Assembly (NCBI GenBank): GCA_003695205.1
Contig: RFIO01000333.1
Coordinates: 1 to 10,149, forward strand
Origin: Deltaproteobacteria bacterium
GTDB lineage: Bacteria; Desulfobacterota; Desulfuromonadia; Desulfuromonadales; Geothermobacteraceae
DNA: 10,149 nucleotides
Reading direction: 5' to 3'
Shown: one piece after another, positions 6,850-10,149 of the stretch
Position numbering within the stretch: position 1 is the first letter of the stretch
Layout: each line of letters opens with the position of its first letter
Position numbers and translations under genes: made by a program
Notes under the pieces: model-generated
The model's input: the letters and a program-made list of their open reading frames with translations, nothing else
What the model was told of the DNA's origin: nothing
Database searches by the model: none

Positions 6850-8967
6850 TTACTCCTCCTGACTGGCATTGTTTTTCTGGATATTGCTGCCGAGCCATTG
6901 GCACAACTGCCCGCTGTCTGTTGTCGGCGGGTAGCAGGTTCCCTTGTGGCAGAGCCAGGCGGTGGTCCTGCCATCGAGAGAAAACCGTCCCTCCAGGGCG
7001 GGCAGCTTCTCTGTGTACAGGGCGTCTCCGGCGATCAGAGCGTCAAAGTCCATGGTCGCCTGGTCCCGAACCTGGCGCAGCCAGGCTTCCCCGTCATCGC
7101 CGTTGCCCGGCACCAGGACCAGGGTCGGCTCAGGGTCAAGCCAGCTGTCAAGGGTTGCCAGCAGCCAGGAATAGGCGCGGGGATAGCGTTTTGCCTGTTG
7201 AAGGTGTTTTTTCAGCAGCACTTCGGACGCCTTTTGCAGGTTGCTTTCCCCGGTCAGGCGGCCGAGGCGCAGCAACAGACCGCTGGCAACCGAAATGCCG
7301 GAAGGCAGGGCGCCGTCCTGCAGGCTGCGGCCGCGCGTCAGGACCATTTCGGCGTCATGGCCGGTATCGTACAGCCCTCCCTGGCCGTCGCCGAACAGGT
7401 CGAGCATCCCGGCGGCCAGCCGGCGTGCTTCCAGCAGCCAGCGGCTGTCGTGTCCTGCCTGGTAGAGCTCGAACAGGCCGAAGCCCAGAAAGGCGTAATC
7501 CTCGAGGAAGCCCGGGATGTCGGCTTCACCGTCGCAATAGCGGCGCAGCAGTCGGCCGTCGGGGCGACGCAGATGCTCAAGGATGAAATGCGCAGCCTGT
7601 CCGGCGGCTTCGACCAGTTCGGGGCGCTGACAGGTGGCTCCGGCCCGTGCCAGGGCGGCTATGGCCAGGCCGTTCCAGCAGGTGAGGATTTTTTCGTCCC
7701 GGTGCGGTCGTGGACGCCGTTCGCGGATTTTGAGCAGGGTTGTCCGGACAGCTTCCAGGTCGGGATCGTCCATGGCCGCCGGATCCAGGGTGAGGATGTT
7801 GCGGCCTTCGAAGTTGCCACGATCAGTGATCCGGAAAATGCGCAGGGCTTTGGCGGCCAGCGTGGTCGGCAGGCAGGCTCGTACCTGATCGGCATCCCAG
7901 AGGTAGAAGGTTCCTTCGGCTCCTTCCGAGTCGGCATCCTCGCCACAGTAAAAGCCCCCCGCCGGGTGTCGCAGCTCCCGGAGCAGGTAATCGGCCGTCT
8001 CGGACGCCAGACGCGGGGCAAGGCCCGATTCATCGCCGCGAGTCGAGCTGCAGGCGGCCAGGATCAGCAGGGCCTGATCGTAGAGCATCTTCTCGAAATG
8101 GGGCACCAGCCAATGACGGTCGACAGAATATCGGTGCATGCCGAATCCGAGCTGGTCATAGATGCCGCCGGTCCGGATGGCGGCAAGGGTGCGGACGGCC
8201 ATGTCAGCGGCATCCCCGGTACCAAATCGGCGTTCAAGCCGCAGCAGCAGTTCCAGGTTGTGAGGGGCCGGAAACTTGGGCGGGGGGCCGAAGCCGGCGA
8301 AATCACGGTCGAAATCGGCTCGATACTGATCGAGTGCGGCGGCGAGCAGAGCTTCATCCGGAGTGGCCGGGGCTGTTTGGCCGTTGTCCAGCCTCCGGAT
8401 GGCGTCCGTGACCCGTGTTGCCCCCAGCAGCAGCTGGTCCCTGTTGTTCTGCCACATCCCGGCGACCTTTTCGAGCAGGTCTGTCAGCCCGACCTGGCCG
8501 CCTCGCGCGACAGGCGGCAGATAGGTAGCGGCGAAAAACGGTTGCCGGTCGGGTGTGAGCAGCAGGGTCAGGGGCCAGCCGCCACCGCCGGTCATCAGCT
8601 GACAGGCCGCCATGTAGGTGGCATCAATATCGGGACGTTCCTCGCGATCGACCTTGATGGCGACGAAATGCCGGTTGACCAGCATCGCGATCTCTTCCGA
8701 CTCGAAGGACTCGTGCGCCATGACGTGACACCAGTGGCAGGTCGAGTAGCCGATCGACAGCAGGATCGGACAATCCCTTGTCTCGGCAGCCCGAAAGGCC
8801 TCGCTGCACCAGGGGTACCAGTCGACAGGATTTTTTGCGTGCTGCAGCAGGTAGGGGCTTTTGCTGAAAATCAGCCGGTTGAAATCAGGTCCGCCATCCG
8901 GGGGAAGGCCGGCCAACTGTTCAGCCGGCGGAAAGAGGGGGCTGTTGTCAGAGCTAGTTGTGGTCAT
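6850..8967 (-). CDS. yyaL: YyaL/SSP411-type thioredoxin domain protein (DUF255)
   Basis: This 705-residue protein matches the YyaL/spermatogenesis-associated protein 20 family in length and layout. The N-terminal thioredoxin-like domain begins with NRLIFSKSPYLLQHAKNPVDW (30-50) and carries the active-site-like STCHWCHVM (75-83), followed by VDREERPDID (106-115) and GGGGWPL (127-133). The rest (about 190-690) is an alpha/alpha-barrel, glycosidase-like region with YDQLGFGMHRYSVD and VPHFEKMLYDQALL segments. The biochemical function is not established; thiol-disulfide or N-acyl sugar chemistry has been suggested for the family. There is no signal peptide, so it should be cytosolic. The ATG at 8967 is preceded by GGAG (8976-8973). 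It heads a two-gene unit with the GFA protein. A long open frame on the opposite strand of this gene is a composition shadow. Confidence 0.9.
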   Translation of the reverse strand: MTTTSSDNSPLFPPAEQLAGLPPDGGPDFNRLIFSKSPYLLQHAKNPVDWYPWCSEAFRAAETRDCPILLSIGYSTCHWCHVMAHESFESEEIAMLVNRHFVAIKVDREERPDIDATYMAACQLMTGGGGWPLTLLLTPDRQPFFAATYLPPVARGGQVGLTDLLEKVAGMWQNNRDQLLLGATRVTDAIRRLDNGQTAPATPDEALLAAALDQYRADFDRDFAGFGPPPKFPAPHNLELLLRLERRFGTGDAADMAVRTLAAIRTGGIYDQLGFGMHRYSVDRHWLVPHFEKMLYDQALLILAACSSTRGDESGLAPRLASETADYLLRELRHPAGGFYCGEDADSEGAEGTFYLWDADQVRACLPTTLAAKALRIFRITDRGNFEGRNILTLDPAAMDDPDLEAVRTTLLKIRERRPRPHRDEKILTCWNGLAIAALARAGATCQRPELVEAAGQAAHFILEHLRRPDGRLLRRYCDGEADIPGFLEDYAFLGFGLFELYQAGHDSRWLLEARRLAAGMLDLFGDGQGGLYDTGHDAEMVLTRGRSLQDGALPSGISVASGLLLRLGRLTGESNLQKASEVLLKKHLQQAKRYPRAYSWLLATLDSWLDPEPTLVLVPGNGDDGEAWLRQVRDQATMDFDALIAGDALYTEKLPALEGRFSLDGRTTAWLCHKGTCYPPTTDSGQLCQWLGSNIQKNNASQEE

Positions 8968-8976
8968 GATCGCTCC

Positions 8977-8985
8977 ATTCTAGCA
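8977..8985 (-). promoter_or_regulatory. Extended -10 candidate promoter just before yyaL
   Basis: TGCTAGAAT reads toward yyaL on the minus strand (TGn plus a 5/6 match to TATAAT). A weak CAGACA -35 lies 18 bp upstream of it. The start would fall near 8970, only about 3 nt before the ATG and inside or after the GGAG ribosome site. If used, the mRNA would be nearly leaderless. Readthrough from upstream is the alternative. Confidence 0.3.
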
Positions 8986-9019
8986 GATGGAGCGGCGCGG
9001 TGTCTGGCGGTGAGTTGAT

Positions 9020-9056
9020 AAAAAAGGGCCCCGTGAAGGAGGGGAATCACGGGGCC
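9020..9056 (-). terminator. Intrinsic terminator of sRNA B
   Basis: A 10-bp GC-rich perfect stem (GGCCCCGTGA pairing with TCACGGGGCC) with a 10-nt loop is followed on the minus strand by C and six T residues. Confidence 0.8.
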
Positions 9057-9097
9057 AAAGGTCTTCGGCCGCGAGGCCGAAGCTGTATGTCTGTTTG
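9020..9097 (-). ncRNA. Candidate small RNA B (hairpin plus C-rich-loop terminator)
   Basis: The predicted RNA is about 78 nt. It starts 7 nt after the -10 TAAGGT and ends in a U-tract. It has a perfect 8-bp hairpin (CTTCGGCC 9063-9070 with GGCCGAAG 9075-9082), a short AC-rich link, then a 10-bp stem (9027-9036 with 9047-9056) whose loop reads TTCCCCTCCT on the RNA strand, followed by T6 (9025-9020). The CCCCUCC loop is complementary to Shine-Dalgarno sequences. No open reading frame with a ribosome site is present. The unit repeats the architecture of the neighbouring sRNA A. It could instead be a leader/attenuator for yyaL, about 50 nt downstream. Confidence 0.55.
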
Positions 9098-9103
9098 TCG
9101 TGA

Positions 9104-9132
9104 ACCTTAGCGAAAAGCCTGCCTGCTGGCAA
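9104..9132 (-). promoter_or_regulatory. Promoter of sRNA B
   Basis: The -35 TTGCCA (9132-9127) is 17 bp from the -10 TAAGGT (9109-9104) on the minus strand. It begins about 25 bp after the terminator of sRNA A, leaving no room for another gene between them. Confidence 0.55.
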
Positions 9133-9156
9133 GGAGTTTTCGCAGGTGAATGGCTG

Positions 9157-9197
9157 AAAAAAGACCCCGTGCACGGAGGGGGGGTGTACACGGGGTC
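9157..9197 (-). terminator. Intrinsic terminator of sRNA A
   Basis: The perfect 9-bp stem GACCCCGTG/CACGGGGTC is followed on the minus strand by six T residues. The loop is 17 nt and C-rich in the RNA sense. Confidence 0.78.
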
Positions 9198-9225
9198 AAC
9201 CCGAGCCCATAGGGCTCAAGGCAGT
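9157..9225 (-). ncRNA. Candidate small RNA A (hairpin plus C-rich-loop terminator)
   Basis: The predicted RNA is about 69 nt. It begins near A9225 and ends in a T6 tract (9162-9157). A 6-bp hairpin with a 3-nt loop (GAGCCC 9203-9208, GGGCTC 9212-9217) is followed by a 9-bp terminator stem (9163-9171 with 9189-9197). Its 17-nt loop contains CCCCCCCTCC on the RNA strand. The stem core CCCCGTG/CACGGGG and the CCTCC loop are shared with sRNA B, while the small hairpins differ, which suggests an old tandem duplication. It lies downstream of the complete cytochrome terminator, so it is not simply that gene's 3' end. Confidence 0.55.
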
Positions 9226-9230
9226 GGAAA

Positions 9231-9258
9231 TGTATAACAACTTGCCCGTGCAGTTCAA
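9231..9258 (-). promoter_or_regulatory. Promoter of sRNA A
   Basis: The -35 TTGAAC (9258-9253) and -10 TATACA (9236-9231) are 16 bp apart on the minus strand, located between the cytochrome terminator and the sRNA A hairpins. Confidence 0.5.
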
Positions 9259-9293
9259 GGGAAAAAGTGCGAAAAAACATTCATGAAGTTGAA

Positions 9294-9329
9294 TAAAAAA
9301 GCCCGGGCCGACTGGCCCGGGCTTTTTTT
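9294..9329. terminator. Bidirectional intrinsic terminator after the cytochrome gene
   Basis: The perfect 9-bp stem GCCCGGGCC (9301-9309)/GGCCCGGGC (9314-9322) has a 4-nt loop, with A7 on the left and T7 on the right. It can end transcription on either strand. Its main job is to end the minus-strand cytochrome transcript, whose stop codon is about 20 bp away. Confidence 0.92.
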
Positions 9330-9347
9330 GCAGGGTCCCTACGCGAA

Positions 9348-9668
9348 TTACTTCTTGTGGCAGGTCTTGCAGGAGGTGCTCACGCCTTTTTCCTTGTGGC
9401 AGCTCTTGCACTTCTTGTGGGCGGCATTCTTGAACTTGGGAGCCTTGCTGCCGTCGTGGCAGGAGCGGCAGGCGCCGGCTTCGGTGCCATTGTGATGGCA
9501 GGTCTTGCAGTCACCGATGCGCTCCTGATGAGCCTTGTGCGGGAAGGTGACGGTACCCATCTTGGCGGGCAGCTTGATTTCGGCCGGACCGTTGTCAGCC
9601 GAGACGATGGCGGCGGAACCAAGAGCGATGAAGCCGATGGCAACCAGAACAGCGATAAAACGTTTCAT
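9348..9668 (-). CDS. Periplasmic tetraheme cytochrome c3-family protein
   Basis: This 106-residue precursor has a Sec signal peptide (1-24, cleavage after VSA). The mature part of about 82 residues holds four CxxCH heme sites: C54-H58, C67-H71, C87-H91 and C100-H104. Candidate distal histidines are His44 and His47 (FPHKAH), His59 (the CHH pair) and His84, exactly four, so bis-His ligation of all hemes is possible. The FxHxxH...CxxCHH order is that of class III cytochromes (c3). The short spacing resembles the triheme c7/PpcA proteins of Geobacter with one heme more. The likely role is periplasmic electron shuttling. The start ATG at 9668 has GGAG 7 nt upstream; an ATG at 9674 would sit too close to that site. 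It is a single gene with its own terminator, divergent from an XRE regulator. Confidence 0.93.
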   Translation of the reverse strand: MKRFIAVLVAIGFIALGSAAIVSADNGPAEIKLPAKMGTVTFPHKAHQERIGDCKTCHHNGTEAGACRSCHDGSKAPKFKNAAHKKCKSCHKEKGVSTSCKTCHKK

Positions 9669-9696
9669 ACCCATTCTCCTCTCAATGTGAATGTCT

Positions 9697-9723
9697 GGGG
9701 CGTTGTGCCCCGTAGCTGGGGCC
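9697..9723 (-). promoter_or_regulatory. Alternative hairpins in the cytochrome leader
   Basis: The block GCCCC (9707-9711) can pair with GGGGC at 9697-9701 (5-nt loop) or with GGGGC at 9718-9722 (6-nt loop), so the two hairpins exclude each other. They lie 30-55 nt before the start codon. Depending on the transcript start, one may be only a 5' stabilising hairpin. No known riboswitch consensus was recognised. Confidence 0.35.
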
Positions 9724-9724
9724 A

Positions 9725-9730
9725 TTTATA
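9725..9730 (-). promoter_or_regulatory. Candidate -10 box of the cytochrome gene
   Basis: TATAAA reads toward the cytochrome gene. No consensus -35 lies 16-18 bp upstream (the bases there read GATGTA/ATGTAC), so an activator may be needed. The ATGTC/GACAT elements begin just upstream. Confidence 0.4.
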
Positions 9731-9755
9731 GCAGGAGGAGTGTGGTGGTACATCA

Positions 9756-9860
9756 GACATCAGCCGGCATGTCGGCCGATGTCGACATAAAAACATGTGA
9801 TTACAGTATGTTGTGACGTTGCATGTCGGGTTGTCAGGCGTGGTTCTGTATATGGATGTC
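9756..9860. repeat. Cluster of ATGTC/GACAT elements in the divergent control region
   Basis: Six copies lie within 105 bp: GACAT at 9756 and 9784, and ATGTC at 9769, 9779, 9823 and 9856. Three of them read ATGTCGG preceded by G and one base. Copies 9779 and 9784 form the perfect palindrome ATGTCGACAT (9779-9788). One of the six or fewer would be expected by chance in this length. They lie between the cytochrome and XRE genes and could be regulator binding sites. This intergenic stretch of 261 bp shows no coding sequence. Confidence 0.45.
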
Positions 9861-9896
9861 GGGGTGATATTGTCCCTTTTCTTTCCGACGGACACC

Positions 9897-9905
9897 TGCT
9901 AGACT
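9897..9905 (+). promoter_or_regulatory. Extended -10 promoter of the XRE gene
   Basis: TGCTAGACT (TGn plus TAGACT) lies 25 bp before the XRE start codon, with no good -35. A transcript start near 9912 would leave a short leader containing GAGG (9917-9920), 8 nt upstream of the ATG. Confidence 0.45.
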
Positions 9906-9929
9906 TGCCGCACCTGTGAGGTTGAGACT

Positions 9930-10149
9930 ATGGAACGAAACCTTCCGCCGACCGTTTCCATCGACGGTCGGGTTATCCGACAGATCCGTGAGGATAAAAA
10001 GCTTACCCAGCTCTATGTCGCCAAGGTGGTCGGGGTCACCACCGATACCATCAGTCGCTGGGAGAACAACCGCTACCCAAGTATCAAGCGGGATAACGCT
10101 CTTTTGCTGTCCGAGGCCCTGGAAGTCCCTGTCGAAACCCTGCTGAAGC
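9930..10149 (+). CDS. XRE-family helix-turn-helix regulator, 5' part
   Basis: The first 73 codons are visible and the gene runs off the right edge. A Cro/C1-type helix-turn-helix spans about residues 14-70: RVIRQIREDKKLTQ, then VAKVVGVTTDTISRWENN (the turn and recognition helix), then a LLLSEALEVPVETLL helix. This is the standard XRE pattern, with the Trp-Glu-Asn of ISRWEN well conserved. The ATG at 9930 has GAGG 8 nt upstream. It is divergent from the tetraheme cytochrome across a 261-bp region rich in ATGTC elements, so control of that region, including its own gene, is a fair inference. Whether a sensory or other C-terminal domain follows cannot be seen. Confidence 0.88.
   Translation, partial: MERNLPPTVSIDGRVIRQIREDKKLTQLYVAKVVGVTTDTISRWENNRYPSIKRDNALLLSEALEVPVETLLK

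Noticed and set aside
6817..9018. A 733-codon open frame on the + strand opposite yyaL and the GFA gene
   Set aside because: The opposite strand encodes two clear protein families with motifs. The + frame is low-complexity Gly/Gln/Ala-rich with no recognisable domain, as expected from an antisense shadow in GC-rich DNA.
8968..9347. A small protein gene in the gap between yyaL and the cytochrome
   Set aside because: The open frames there are short, lack ribosome sites, and run through the hairpins and promoters of the sRNA units.
9681..9730. A GEMM (cyclic dinucleotide) riboswitch upstream of the cytochrome, as seen for some Geobacter cytochromes
   Set aside because: The conserved GEMM core and its tetraloop/receptor pattern are absent; only short G/C blocks that pair in two ways are present.
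1..10149. CRISPR arrays, insertion sequences, tRNA or rRNA genes
   Set aside because: No regularly spaced long repeats, transposase motifs, or tRNA/rRNA-like sequences were seen on either strand.

Overview
The window is GC-rich and densely coded. It fits a Desulfuromonadia-type bacterium (Geobacter/Pelobacter/Desulfuromonas relatives). The support for this is a compact periplasmic tetraheme cytochrome of the c3/c7 type, a CBS/DRTGG-regulated family II pyrophosphatase and a bioH-bioC pair. The assignment is inferred from gene content, not from a database search. No insertion sequence, CRISPR array, tRNA or rRNA was seen.

Layout. (1) Bases 1-1376 (+): the 3' part of a BioH-like esterase, coupled by ATGA to bioC. 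This is the end of a biotin (pimeloyl-ACP) operon that enters from the left. (2) Bases 1398-2872 (-): a small ArsR-family regulator followed by the rRNA methyltransferase rlmI, coupled by TGATG. Their promoter lies in the gap to the next operon. (3) Bases 3058-6471 (+): a tight operon of a YrbG-type Ca2+/Na+ exchanger, a secreted DUF3108-like protein and a 549-residue manganese-dependent pyrophosphatase with CBS-DRTGG-CBS regulatory domains. (4) Bases 6496-8967 (-): a YyaL/SSP411-type thioredoxin-fold protein and a GFA-fold zinc protein, nearly abutting. (5) Bases 8968-9347: no protein gene, but two tandem minus-strand units. Each has a sigma70-like promoter, a small hairpin and an intrinsic terminator with a C-rich CCCCUCC loop. 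They are best read as two sibling small RNAs of about 70-80 nt. (6) Bases 9348-9668 (-): a tetraheme cytochrome c3 with a strong bidirectional terminator. (7) Bases 9669-9929: a 261-bp divergent control region with six ATGTC/GACAT elements in about 105 bp. (8) Bases 9930-10149 (+): the start of an XRE-family regulator that runs off the window.

The right-hand end is the most interesting part. A divergently placed regulator, a repeated sequence element, an electron-transfer cytochrome and two look-alike small RNA genes sit together in about 1 kb. The sRNAs carry anti-Shine-Dalgarno-like loops, as post-transcriptional repressors in other bacteria do. Their existence and targets are inference from sequence only.
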